DNA of 64,000 nucleotides. Origin: Centipeda noxia ATCC 43541. GTDB lineage: Bacteria > Bacillota > Negativicutes > Selenomonadales > Selenomonadaceae. Location: assembly GCF_000160555.1 (NCBI RefSeq), contig NZ_GG749280.1, forward strand, positions 299,890 through 363,889. Direction: 5' to 3'. A program made the translations under genes and the position numbers. Position 1 is the stretch's first letter, and every line of letters begins with the position of its first letter. Below are positions 39,881-49,291 of this stretch, piece by piece. The notes under the pieces were generated by a model that saw only the letters and a list, made by a program, of their open reading frames with translations, was not told the origin of the DNA and ran no database searches.

Positions 39881-40339
39881 ATGAAGAAAATTTTATTCGT
39901 CTGTCACGGGAACATCTGCCGCTCCCCCATGGCGGAGTTCGTCATGAAAGAGCTGGTGCGCGAGGCGGGACGCTCCGACGAGATCCGCGTCGCCTCCAAG
40001 GCGCTGCATACCGATGCCCTCGGCGGCGATATGCACTGCGGCACGCGCGCGGTGCTGCGTGCACACGGCATTCCCTTTGCGCGCCGGAGTGCCGCGCTCA
40101 TGACCCGTGCGGACTACGCCGCCTACGACTGCATCGTCGGCATGGATCGTGAGAACATGCGCGACCTCGGCCGCCTTACCGACGGCGATCCGCGCGGCAA
40201 AGCATGCAAGCTCCTGTCATTCACAGGAACAAACCGCGACGTCGCCGACCCGTGGTACACAGGTGACTTCGATACTGCCTACCGCGATGTGGATGCAGGA
40301 TGCCGCGCCCTTCTCCGTCATCTGACCGAAACAGAATAA
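39881..40339 (+). CDS. Low-molecular-weight protein-tyrosine phosphatase
   Basis: A 152-residue cytosolic phosphatase. The P-loop CHGNICRSP (residues 8-16) has the catalytic Cys and Arg, and the general acid lies in VADPWYTGDF near the C-terminus. Length fits the family. In bacteria such enzymes reverse tyrosine-kinase phosphorylation, often in polysaccharide control, but no kinase or glycan cluster is nearby. It is followed after 25 bases by the FMN-binding gene, likely on one transcript. Confidence 0.95.
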   Translation: MKKILFVCHGNICRSPMAEFVMKELVREAGRSDEIRVASKALHTDALGGDMHCGTRAVLRAHGIPFARRSAALMTRADYAAYDCIVGMDRENMRDLGRLTDGDPRGKACKLLSFTGTNRDVADPWYTGDFDTAYRDVDAGCRALLRHLTETE

Positions 40340-40364
40340 GATTTCAAAGAAAAGGAGATTTTCC

Positions 40365-40862
40365 ATGGACTACAACCGCGCCGCCTCATTTTGGACGGAA
40401 CATGACAAAAGCGCCGCCCGCATGCCTGAACACGAACTCCGCGCCGCAATCGAGGACTTCATTCATGCACATTCGACCTGTGCCCTCGCCGCTGCAAGCG
40501 GCGACTTTGTCCGCTGCACCCCCCTCACCTACAAATACCGTGCTGGGAAATTCGCCGTCTTCTCCGAGGGCGGGCTGAAATTCCGCGCACTCAGGGAAAA
40601 CAAACACGTGGCGCTCGCTGTCTGTGACGAATACAGGGGACCGGGCACGGCAAAGGGGCTGCAGGTCACCGGCACGGCTGCAGTATTCGGCACCGACGAC
40701 GCAGACTATGCAGTGCAGCTTGAGGCGCTCGGCATCAACGCAGTGCACATGCAGAAGCTGGGGCTCATCCTCATCCTGATCACTCCGCAGGAATTCGACT
40801 ACCTCGACGGCACTTTGAAGGACAAAGGATACAGTCCGCGCCAGCACCTCGACCTCTCCTAA
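40365..40862 (+). CDS. Pyridoxamine 5'-phosphate oxidase-like FMN-binding protein
   Basis: A 165-residue split-barrel flavin-binding family protein. The central strands read CALAAASGDFVRCTPLTYKYRAGKFAVFSEGGLKFRALRENKHVALAVCDEY and GTAKGLQVTGTAAVFG, the pattern of PNPOx-like and general stress proteins. The signature of true PdxH is not evident, so the substrate is unknown. AAAAGGAG precedes the start, and a strong terminator follows. Confidence 0.85.
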   Translation: MDYNRAASFWTEHDKSAARMPEHELRAAIEDFIHAHSTCALAAASGDFVRCTPLTYKYRAGKFAVFSEGGLKFRALRENKHVALAVCDEYRGPGTAKGLQVTGTAAVFGTDDADYAVQLEALGINAVHMQKLGLILILITPQEFDYLDGTLKDKGYSPRQHLDLS

Positions 40863-40880
40863 ATGCGATCAAAGAAAATA

Positions 40881-40926
40881 CGCCCCGTCAGCCGCTCAAT
40901 CCGGTGACGGGGCGTTTCCTTTTACA
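40881..40926. terminator. Terminator between converging units
   Basis: CGCCCCGTCA and TGACGGGGCG form a 10-bp stem, followed on the plus strand by TTTCCTTTT and flanked on the other side by A-rich sequence, so it can end both the phosphatase unit (plus) and the tpsA transcript (minus). Confidence 0.88.
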
Positions 40927-40942
40927 ATTTATTTTTCAATAC

Positions 40943-43900
40943 TCAGCCGAATACCTCGCTGACGATGGCGAATACCGCACGATCCGTCACAAGGATATCC
41001 GACTTGCTGAGATCCATGCCGTCCATCGTCATATTGACGGAGGGCGTCCGATAGGCGACCTCTGCCTCGGCGTCGCGGCCGAAGTGTCCGCTTTGATCCA
41101 TCGAAGCATTCTCGTAGGCGTACTCATTCGGGATCATCCTGCTGGTCTGCGTGAGTTCCTTATAGTACTCCGCATCAGGCGTATAGTAGGCGGGACGCGG
41201 CGAACGAATCTCTCCGAGTCCCTTTGCCGCAGATGCAAGGGTATAGTTTCCGGCATCTGCGCCATTGAGCGTGAGATTCGAATAATTGATCCAGTTCTTC
41301 TGCGGGGTGCCGTTAATAACAGCCGTTGTCCCGTCGCCGTCGATCTCCGGACTCTGGAACGACTCTGTGTGGGTTGCAAGCGTGAGGTCATCGCCTGCAG
41401 CGACAGCCCCAAACTCAAATCCGACTGCGGCAGGATCAACATCCGTCGTGCCGTCGTAGACCTTCGTAATCTTCCGGAACGAACCCGAAAGATCCTTCGG
41501 CGTGATCTTGCCCGCCGCCGAAAGTGTGAGTCCATCCTCCGCATTCACGGTCACAGCTCCGTTCTTAAGGGAATAGTTGCGCGCATTGCCGCCCATGATG
41601 CCGATCTCATAGCGAATAGCCTTGTCGATCACGTTGTTGAAAGGATCGCGCCGAACATTTTTATCTGCCCTCGCATTCCCATCGTCGAGGTAGTTCGACT
41701 TGATATCGAAACGCGTCCCATCCGTGGTGACGAGCTTCTTGTCTGCTGTCGAGCCGTCCGCGTACTTAACGTTGCCGTTTGCGTCAATATCCGTCAGTGC
41801 ATTCCAGTTCTTTGCACCGTCTTTGAGCGCAGCCCCACCATCATAGACCTTGTCAATGCCGGAGCTCTGCACGAGGTCCAGTTCCAGTGTGCGGCGCTTA
41901 ATCTTCCCCAGCCCTGTTGCCGATCCTCCGTCTTCGAGATTCATCCCATTCAGCGTATAGTTTCGGAGCAAATTCCTATGCCCCGCATCCGTCGTTGCCG
42001 TAAGATCATATGCGACGCGCTCGGCCTCAAAGGCATTGGCCGTCTCCGTCTTCCCGTCTGCCTTTGTGAACCTTGCTCCCTTCCCCGGACGTGTATCCAG
42101 GGCAAAATGAATATGAGGCGCATCTGCACCGACAAGTTCTCCGGCACCTGGGGAAATTGCCCCAAAGGGGATATTGTCATACTTGCTCGTTCCGTCGTAA
42201 ATCTTCTCTGCGATGCCGCCGCTGATGTTGAACGTCCCTGGATTGATCGCCTTGCGGCCGATCGTCCCATTGCCGTAACTGTCCTCATCAAACTCGTAGT
42301 TCGAGGCATCCGTGCCAAGGGTATTATTCATTGCCGTGCGAAGTCCCTCATAGCGAACGGTCTTCGTTCCGGCATTCGGATCAGACCTAAATACGCCGTT
42401 CTCCATTTTGCCGTAGTTGCTCGTCAGTCCGCCGAGATTGGTAAGCTTGTTGGAGCTGTCAGCAATATTCGTATGATCTCTGTTCAGCACAGCCGCATCG
42501 GCAGCCGAAACAAACGGGTTGATCGTTGCATTCGCTGCTGACCCGTCATACTCCTTCGACACATCGGCAAAGTTCACCTTGACTGTACGCTTCTCGATCG
42601 TGTTGTTAGCGGTCGAGAATGTGCCGTTGTTGTCTGTGCCGCCGTATTTCAGATTGTAGTTGCCGGCATTCGCAGGATCGATATGCAGCGTGTAGTTCAC
42701 GCTCTCGCCCGTGCGTACATTCTTACGCGCATATGCCGCAGTTGTCGTGTAGAATGCACCATCATTTCCGGTGAGTCCTGTGAGCTGGATCAGCTCATTC
42801 GCATTCGTGACAACATTCCCTGCGGAGTCCTTTGCAACGCCGACCACATCCCGCAATGCGTCGTAGGTCTTCGTGAGGGGACTCTTGACCGTCGCGGTGA
42901 CGTCCTTTTTCGTGATGATCCCATTGCCGTGCGTCTCGAATGAGTCTGCTCCCTGCGCGAGCGAGAAGTTCCCCGTCCCCGAGGTGTCCGTATAGCTCAG
43001 CTTATACGTGACGCGGTTCGCAGCTCTGCCGCCGTCAACGTCCTTCGTATCGTATTTTGCCTCGACGAGATTCAGATTGCCAAGGATGTTCACCGGCGGA
43101 GCACTGCCGACCGTCACCGTCGCCCCGGTGATATAGTTGGTCTTCAGGACACCGAGATCGGTCGAATCACCATGCTTGACCGCCATTGTCCCATCATAGA
43201 CCTTTTCCGCCTGATTCGTCGTAAAGTGAACCGACGAGCCGTTCAGCCGGAACGGGGTGATTTCACCCTGTCCTTTTGCAGTTGCGTTGAGGTGATAGTT
43301 CCCCGCGTCTGTGCCCGTGAGGCTGAGATTTGTATAGTTGACCCAGTTCTTCTGCACGCTGCCGTCAATCATCAGGGTTGTGCCGTCACCGTTGACGTTT
43401 GCGCTCTGGAACACTTCGTTATGCGTGGCAAGGCTGACGGTATCGCCCGCAATGACCGCACCCGTCTTAAAGCGGACCCGCAAAGAGGGAACATTCGTCG
43501 TCCCGTCGTATTCTTTTGTTACCTTGTCAAACGCACCCGAAAGATCCTTCGGCGTGATCTTGCCCGTCGCCGAAAGCTTTAGACCGCTCGCTGCACTTGT
43601 AGTGCCATCGAAGGAGTAGTTGTTCACATCCCCGCCTGTAATGGCAATGTTGTACTGAATTTTCTTATCGTCAACGACAGTACCGTTGTACTTGACGTCC
43701 TTATCATCTAACGTATTGGCATCGTTGCGGTAGCTCGACGTGATGGCAAAGCTCGTTCCGTCGGTCGTGACAAGTTTATCCTTCGCCGTCGAACCGTCCA
43801 CATACTTCACATTGCCCAAGCTGTCGTTATCGGTCAGCTTGTTCCAATGCTTCGTATCCGTATCACGCAATGTTGTTTCGCGGTCATATTCCTTATTGAT

Positions 43901-46900
43901 GCCGGTCTTCTGCACGAGATCAAGGCTCAGCACACGGCGCGTGATCTCGCCGTCGCCCGATGCCGTCAGATCACCCGCCTCGAGATTTTTCCCATTCAGC
44001 GTATAGTTCCGCAGTGTCTCGGCATTGCCCGCTGCAGTGACATGATAGGCAACCTTCCTCGCATCGGCGACGTTTTTCGTCTCCGTCACGCCGTCGTTTT
44101 GGGTAAATTTTGCCCCCTTCGTATGGTCAATGGCAAAGGTGATCACGTCGCCGGCGATAATCTCGCCCGTATCCGCCTCAAGGGTACGTCCCGGCGCGAC
44201 GGTGTATTTGCTGGTGCCGTCGTAGACCTTCGTCGCCTTGCCGCCGCTGACCTTGAACGTCGCGCCGTTAATCTCCTTACGGGTGATTGTCCCCTTGCCG
44301 TAAACGGTCTCATCGACCTCGTAGTTGTCCTTCACCGCGCTGAACTTATTGTCAAACGCAGTCTTCATCTTCTTGTACCGAACATCGTGCTTGGTGCCGT
44401 TGCTCGCGTTCACATTCTCGGCAAAGGCAGCACCCGTACCGCGCCCGTAGCTGCTGAGGGTCGGATCACCGGTCAGCTGAGTCCGATACTCCGCCTGCAA
44501 ATCAGCGGCAGTGACACCGTCCGCACCAAGGATTGTATTGTTGACGGCAATATCTGCCTGCGCCCCCGTGATCTGTGCAACCGAAGCAGAATTATTCGCC
44601 GCACTCCGATCATATCTCTTAGAGGTCTCGCCCATTGTGATATTCAGCTTGCGCGGGGTGATTGTTCCCGCATCGGCAACGGACCCAAGTGCTGCCGTAA
44701 CGGTCTTGTTATCCCCCGAGCCGCTCGCTGTACTGATGACATGGTTGCCGGCATCCACAATCTGATAATCATCCGCATATTTCCCTGTGAGTTGTGCTGT
44801 ATAGTTGACGGACTTCTTGATGATATTGCCGCTCATATCACGCGCGACATTCTTGTCCGCATAGGAGGCGGTAGAAGTGTTCACCGGCTGACCGCTTGCA
44901 TCATTGATCAGCGCGAGGTCAACGATGCCGCTCCCGCGTTGAATGTTTCGATTGCCGTCGGTGTGCTCTGCCATTCCGTCGTAAACCTTCGTGATTTCCT
45001 TCGTCACCGCCTGAATCTGTGCAGGAGTAATACGCCCTGCTGCTGTCACATGTGCAGGGTTGTTCGTATCAACTCTTTCGAGGTCACGCTCATGACCGGC
45101 TGCGCCGAACGTATAGTTCGAGAGCGGGTTGTGCTCCTCATCGGTCGTCTGCGCCACGATATCATAGGCGACGTAATGTCCTGCCGCAACATGGGAGGTC
45201 CTGTTCACACCTGCAGCATCCTCGGTAAAGTGTGCTGTCGTATTCGGCACGAGCGCAAAGGTCACCTTGTTCTGATCACGTGCAACGATGCCGGTGTCGC
45301 CCAGCGCCGGTGCATTCGCCGAGAGGTAGATCTCATTGCCCGGGGTATATGCCGATGTGCCATCGTAGACCTTCTCCGCCGCGGCGAGCGTGTTGTCGCT
45401 CTTCTTGTAAACATTAATCCCACTGGGATCAATGCGGCGGCGCATGATCTTGCCGTTGCCGTATTGTTTATTCGCAAGTGTATAGTTTGTGCCAAGCGAG
45501 TTGGAAAGGCCTGCATACTCCACAGAGCGGTCGCCTGCATTCCAATTTTCTGCAAAATTTCCCACTTTGGTATCGCCATAGCGGCTGGTGACACTCGCCG
45601 TATTGAGATTTGCAATGCCGAGGTGATCAGCATTCAAAACCTCTTTATTGAGCCCGTCGTCCAGATCATTTGCTGTGATCTCGAGATTCGAAGACGTGCC
45701 GTCATAAATCTTCGCAACATCGGCAAATTTCACCGTGACTGCGCGCGGCGTGATAATGCCTGTGTATGTGCCCGTCAGGGTGCTCGATGACTGTGCGGGA
45801 AGAGCCCCCTCTGTCCCAAGGGTATAATTGTCTGAGTTCGCACCCGTGCCGGGGTCAAAGGATGCCGTATAGGTTACGGCCTGCGTTGTTGGGCTATTCC
45901 CATTCAACACAACATTCTTCGTCGCGTACTTCGCCGTCGAGGTATTTGTGCGCGTATCGGAGCCGACAAAGCCGGAAAGCGCAACAAGTGCATCGCCCTT
46001 GATGATATTGCGCCTGCCGTCGGTCTGTGCCTCCATTGCGTCGTAGGCCTTCGTGATCTGGTTGTTCACAACCGTCGCCGTGAGTGCCTTCGGCATGATT
46101 TTTCCTACGCCCGAAGCGCTGAATGTATTCTCCAGATTTTTCTTGGTTACGCCGTCCGTGTCGAGCACATAGTAATCAGAGAGCAGATGACCTCCATACG
46201 TATCCGTGTGATCGTCCGCTTGTCCCTTCGCCGTATAGGCGACCTTCGCCGACGGCCGCACATCACTCGTACGGTTGCCGCTGCTGTCAGTGAAGTGAGC
46301 CCCCCCTGCAAGCTGGAAAGTAATATGCCCTTGATCGCGCGTAACAATGCCCGTATCCGGATCAGTCGAAGCCCCCTCGTTCGAGGACAGGTAGAGCCCC
46401 GCGCCCGGCGTATAGGTATCGGTCCCGTCATAGACTTTAGTCGCCGATGCCTCCGTATTGTCGCTCTTATAGACAGTAAAGCTGTCACGCGCAATCTGAC
46501 GTCGGGTGATATCTCCGTTGAGATAGATTTTCTCATCTGCAACAGCAGTCTTTGTCCCTCCGTCGGGAGTGTAATAGAGGTCGTAGTTCACGCTGTCGGG
46601 ACGTGCTGCCCTGTCCAGTCCCACATTCGTATACCGGAGCTTGTGGCTGCCGACATGAACCTGCGCTGTCCCTGATGTATCTGTATAGGTCGGATCAGCA
46701 ATATTTTTAAGTGTGACCGTATCAAGAGCGCCATTGTCATCCGTCATGAGCGTGCCGTCGGATGTACCGTCGGTGATCGTATCATTCAGCTGAATGTTCT
46801 TCGTGCCCGTCGACTGCTTCATATCGTCATCTGCGACGACATCTGTCCCATCGTAGATCTTATCCGCCGCCTTCGACTTGGCGATTGTGAGATAGAGCGG

Positions 46901-49159
46901 TGCCGGCGTGATCATCGCCTTGCCCGTAAGAGTATTGATGGAGGAAGTGTCAAAATGGTAATTTCCCGCATCGGCTCCGCTGAACGTAATCGTTCCGCCA
47001 AAGGTAACATCCTTTTTCCCATAGGTGGTGCCGTCGGCGTTGCGGACAACATTCTTATCCGCCATCTCCGCGGTAAAATTCGTTGTATCGAGCATGACGG
47101 AGTGCGCGTTAATATCATCTTCCATAAATCCGGATGACGATACACCGCCGTGCTTAAGCGCATGCACGAATGCATCCTTTACGGATTTCTTCCCGTTGTA
47201 CATCCGTTGGACATCGAGATTGCCGCCCGTCAGCTGTACTTCACGCTGACCGATAGTGACGTTGACTCCGCGCAGATTCGGACCATCTTGATCGGACCAG
47301 AGGATCGCCTTTGTCCCTGCGTTTCGGACACCGTTCGCCCTGTCGAAGTCTTTGGTCATTCCTACGTAGTCGTGGACTTTATTCTCATCGACAATCCCGC
47401 TGTAGACAACATTCGATTTATCGCCCGCAGATGTATTGGGCGTGCCAACGATCTTGACATAATGGCTGTTGTAGGTCAGTCCCGCGACATCCGCGCCATG
47501 GTTCGACTGGATGGCGGCAGCCGATGTATCTGCCGCAGATTGATCCGATTTAAAGTAGCGGTAGTTGTACGTTGCAGTCGCCGTCCCGCTCATAAACGCC
47601 GTCAGCATCGGAAGTGTCCGCCCCTCATAGATACGCCACTTTGCGCCGAACTCACCCGTGTTGTTGATATCATTTCCCCATGCGGAATAGGCACCGACTG
47701 TCGCAGCGGAATGAGCCGTTGCAGCCGGGTTTTTTACCTCTTTTGCCTGATCTCCCGTAATGAGATAGGTGCCGTATATCGTTGTCCCCGGCGCTCCCGG
47801 TGCACCATAAGTTAACGCAGTATCATTGGATACAAAATCAGTGGTCTTCGCATAGGAGTTTGTTATCGTGGTTCCCTGCGCAGGTTGAATTATATGGATA
47901 AAGTATGTTCGGGTTCCATTGATAGGTGAAGCCTCTGTATATGTATCACGAATGACGGTTCCCGATTCGGTTCTTCCCGCAATCCCTGCACCGTCAATTT
48001 TTACTTTGCTGTAAGAGCCCTCAATCTGCGTATCTCGTGTAATTCCAATAAGTCCGCCATGGCGCTGAGCTCTCCCGGTTACAGTGGAATCCGATACATA
48101 TACATTTTTTAATGTTGTTCCGCCTTTTGATTCTACCGCAAGGCCTCCGGCCAAAGCACTGGGAGTCCCTTGTATATTTGCCTTGGCTATGCCGAAATTA
48201 TATATGCTTGCTCCCTCAAGTGTATCAAAGAAACCCGCGCGAGCAGCACTTGTAACTGTAAAATTGCGTACCTGAAAGAAATTGCCTTCCACTTTCCCTT
48301 TAAAAGGATCTGTATTGCTTCCTATCGGAGTACGTACCTCGCCCCCAAGATCAATGTCCTGCTCGAGCATGTAGTTGCCCGCAAGGCTGGCTGTATCTGT
48401 ATTGATTGCATCCAGCTCCGTCTTATCCTTGACAAGCTGATAGTAGTTGTCCGCCGCGACAGCAGCCAAGCCGTTCACCTGGTATGCTGCTGCGGCAGGT
48501 ATCGTGCCGTTCTTGTATCCGATATGCGCATAGCCGCCGTTGGCAGCCGTTTCCGTATGGAGAACGACGGGATTTGTCGCTGTTACGTCTGCCGCATTGA
48601 GGAATCGAATATGCGAGCCGTGTACCTCAACACTCGTCGCATTGATCTTGCCCATATTAACGACATCGGCTTTCAATGCGGCGGTTGTGTCCAGCGGTGA
48701 CGTTCCGCTCGCTTCGAAGGCCGCTCGATTCAGCGTTCCCGTATCCTGTGTGGAGACATAGAGATTCCCGACGTTGATCTCAGCACTCTTGCCAAAGATC
48801 ACGCCATTCGGGTTGACAATATAGACATTGTTGCCACCCTCGATTTTCCCGTTGATGTTCGAGGTATTCGCGCCTGTGATGATATTCAGATAGTTGTTGG
48901 TTTTTGCGCCGCCGTCATACTGAACAAGTTCTCCCTGCTTGACGGAGTAATCCTGCCAATTGATGACATTGTTCAGTGCGGTTGACGTAATCGTGGTCGT
49001 CACGGCGTCCGGACGCTGAATATTGATGTTGCTCGCAACACCATGCTCGCCTGTCGGTCCGGCAAATGCAGCTTGCGGAATCAAAAAAGTGCCCGCCATT
49101 CCTGCGAGCAGTGCATAGCGCACACGCTGCGATAATTTTCGTGTCCGATGGTTTTTCAT
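40943..49159 (-). CDS. TpsA-type giant exoprotein with YDG repeat modules
   Basis: About 2738 residues. After a signal peptide (MKNHRTRKLSQRVRYALLAG, then a hydrophobic core ending AFA) comes a TPS/haemagglutinin N-terminal domain: VASNINIQRPDAVTT, NNYLNIITG and VYIVNPNGVIFGKSAEINVG are the secretion-domain hallmarks. A region of GLUG-like inserts (about 330-520) follows. The remaining two thirds hold about 17 YDG-type modules (MBG-like), each about 105-130 residues and recognised by [IV]YDGT or a variant, with GNY and ITPK/ITRR boundaries. The C-terminal tail (about 85 residues) has no anchor motif. The start MKNHRTRK has GGGAG at good spacing. Probably exported by the TpsB at 38-39.7 kb and used in adhesion; the ligand is unknown. 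Confidence 0.9.
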   Translation of the reverse strand: MKNHRTRKLSQRVRYALLAGMAGTFLIPQAAFAGPTGEHGVASNINIQRPDAVTTTITSTALNNVINWQDYSVKQGELVQYDGGAKTNNYLNIITGANTSNINGKIEGGNNVYIVNPNGVIFGKSAEINVGNLYVSTQDTGTLNRAAFEASGTSPLDTTAALKADVVNMGKINATSVEVHGSHIRFLNAADVTATNPVVLHTETAANGGYAHIGYKNGTIPAAAAYQVNGLAAVAADNYYQLVKDKTELDAINTDTASLAGNYMLEQDIDLGGEVRTPIGSNTDPFKGKVEGNFFQVRNFTVTSAARAGFFDTLEGASIYNFGIAKANIQGTPSALAGGLAVESKGGTTLKNVYVSDSTVTGRAQRHGGLIGITRDTQIEGSYSKVKIDGAGIAGRTESGTVIRDTYTEASPINGTRTYFIHIIQPAQGTTITNSYAKTTDFVSNDTALTYGAPGAPGTTIYGTYLITGDQAKEVKNPAATAHSAATVGAYSAWGNDINNTGEFGAKWRIYEGRTLPMLTAFMSGTATATYNYRYFKSDQSAADTSAAAIQSNHGADVAGLTYNSHYVKIVGTPNTSAGDKSNVVYSGIVDENKVHDYVGMTKDFDRANGVRNAGTKAILWSDQDGPNLRGVNVTIGQREVQLTGGNLDVQRMYNGKKSVKDAFVHALKHGGVSSSGFMEDDINAHSVMLDTTNFTAEMADKNVVRNADGTTYGKKDVTFGGTITFSGADAGNYHFDTSSINTLTGKAMITPAPLYLTIAKSKAADKIYDGTDVVADDDMKQSTGTKNIQLNDTITDGTSDGTLMTDDNGALDTVTLKNIADPTYTDTSGTAQVHVGSHKLRYTNVGLDRAARPDSVNYDLYYTPDGGTKTAVADEKIYLNGDITRRQIARDSFTVYKSDNTEASATKVYDGTDTYTPGAGLYLSSNEGASTDPDTGIVTRDQGHITFQLAGGAHFTDSSGNRTSDVRPSAKVAYTAKGQADDHTDTYGGHLLSDYYVLDTDGVTKKNLENTFSASGVGKIMPKALTATVVNNQITKAYDAMEAQTDGRRNIIKGDALVALSGFVGSDTRTNTSTAKYATKNVVLNGNSPTTQAVTYTASFDPGTGANSDNYTLGTEGALPAQSSSTLTGTYTGIITPRAVTVKFADVAKIYDGTSSNLEITANDLDDGLNKEVLNADHLGIANLNTASVTSRYGDTKVGNFAENWNAGDRSVEYAGLSNSLGTNYTLANKQYGNGKIMRRRIDPSGINVYKKSDNTLAAAEKVYDGTSAYTPGNEIYLSANAPALGDTGIVARDQNKVTFALVPNTTAHFTEDAAGVNRTSHVAAGHYVAYDIVAQTTDEEHNPLSNYTFGAAGHERDLERVDTNNPAHVTAAGRITPAQIQAVTKEITKVYDGMAEHTDGNRNIQRGSGIVDLALINDASGQPVNTSTASYADKNVARDMSGNIIKKSVNYTAQLTGKYADDYQIVDAGNHVISTASGSGDNKTVTAALGSVADAGTITPRKLNITMGETSKRYDRSAANNSASVAQITGAQADIAVNNTILGADGVTAADLQAEYRTQLTGDPTLSSYGRGTGAAFAENVNASNGTKHDVRYKKMKTAFDNKFSAVKDNYEVDETVYGKGTITRKEINGATFKVSGGKATKVYDGTSKYTVAPGRTLEADTGEIIAGDVITFAIDHTKGAKFTQNDGVTETKNVADARKVAYHVTAAGNAETLRNYTLNGKNLEAGDLTASGDGEITRRVLSLDLVQKTGINKEYDRETTLRDTDTKHWNKLTDNDSLGNVKYVDGSTAKDKLVTTDGTSFAITSSYRNDANTLDDKDVKYNGTVVDDKKIQYNIAITGGDVNNYSFDGTTSAASGLKLSATGKITPKDLSGAFDKVTKEYDGTTNVPSLRVRFKTGAVIAGDTVSLATHNEVFQSANVNGDGTTLMIDGSVQKNWVNYTNLSLTGTDAGNYHLNATAKGQGEITPFRLNGSSVHFTTNQAEKVYDGTMAVKHGDSTDLGVLKTNYITGATVTVGSAPPVNILGNLNLVEAKYDTKDVDGGRAANRVTYKLSYTDTSGTGNFSLAQGADSFETHGNGIITKKDVTATVKSPLTKTYDALRDVVGVAKDSAGNVVTNANELIQLTGLTGNDGAFYTTTAAYARKNVRTGESVNYTLHIDPANAGNYNLKYGGTDNNGTFSTANNTIEKRTVKVNFADVSKEYDGSAANATINPFVSAADAAVLNRDHTNIADSSNKLTNLGGLTSNYGKMENGVFRSDPNAGTKTVRYEGLRTAMNNTLGTDASNYEFDEDSYGNGTIGRKAINPGTFNISGGIAEKIYDGTSKYDNIPFGAISPGAGELVGADAPHIHFALDTRPGKGARFTKADGKTETANAFEAERVAYDLTATTDAGHRNLLRNYTLNGMNLEDGGSATGLGKIKRRTLELDLVQSSGIDKVYDGGAALKDGAKNWNALTDIDANGNVKYADGSTADKKLVTTDGTRFDIKSNYLDDGNARADKNVRRDPFNNVIDKAIRYEIGIMGGNARNYSLKNGAVTVNAEDGLTLSAAGKITPKDLSGSFRKITKVYDGTTDVDPAAVGFEFGAVAAGDDLTLATHTESFQSPEIDGDGTTAVINGTPQKNWINYSNLTLNGADAGNYTLASAAKGLGEIRSPRPAYYTPDAEYYKELTQTSRMIPNEYAYENASMDQSGHFGRDAEAEVAYRTPSVNMTMDGMDLSKSDILVTDRAVFAIVSEVFG
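41440..47210 (-). repeat. YDG module array in cassette order
   Basis: Centres of successive modules (YDG-like motif) lie near 47195, 46849, 46427, 46038, 45700, 45362, 44978, 44607, 44218, 43881, 43501, 43192, 42860, 42542, 42193, 41840 and 41452, spaced 309-422 bases. By local sequence the last fifteen fall into six types (P, Q, R, S, T, U), read N- to C-terminal as P-T-U-P-T-U-P-Q-R-S-T-U-P-Q-R. Typing cues are: P, EKVYDGTSAYTPG or SGG.A.K.YDGTSKY; T, AQTDGRRNI/EHTDGNRNI or STA.YA.KNV; U, VKFADVAKIYDG; Q, ELDLVQSSGIDKVYDG; R, KDLSG.F.K.TKVYDGTT. Confidence 0.85.
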
Positions 49160-49220
49160 TTCCCGCTCTCCCATGTCCGATTGATTCTTATGTAATATAT
49201 CGGATATTATACCTAGTTTA

Positions 49221-49249
49221 ATAATAGCATATACAAAGTCTAAAAACAA
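49221..49249 (-). promoter_or_regulatory. Candidate tpsA promoter
   Basis: TTGTTT, 17 bases, TATTAT on the minus strand. A second -10, TATAAT at 49206-49211, lies closer to the gene without a good -35. Between it and the start is TCCGATATATT (49194-49204), shared with the flagellin promoter. Which element is used cannot be told. Confidence 0.5.
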
Positions 49250-49252
49250 GAA

Positions 49253-49286
49253 ATTCCTCCAATAGTCCTAGGACCATTGGAGGAAT
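49253..49286 (-). terminator. Flagellin terminator
   Basis: ATTCCTCCAAT and ATTGGAGGAAT with an inner GTCC/GGAC form an almost perfect 34-base hairpin, followed on the minus strand by TTCTTGTTTTT. Its T tract runs into the tpsA -35 region. Confidence 0.85.
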
Positions 49287-49291
49287 CTTAA

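Noticed and set aside
40904-45790. Several very long plus-strand open frames opposite the exoprotein gene
   Set aside because: They mirror the YDG repeats of the minus-strand gene and have no start signals or recognisable domains.
40943-49159. The repeat array as a CRISPR-like or DNA-level tandem repeat
   Set aside because: Unit length (309-422 bases), divergence and an unbroken reading frame show these are protein domains.
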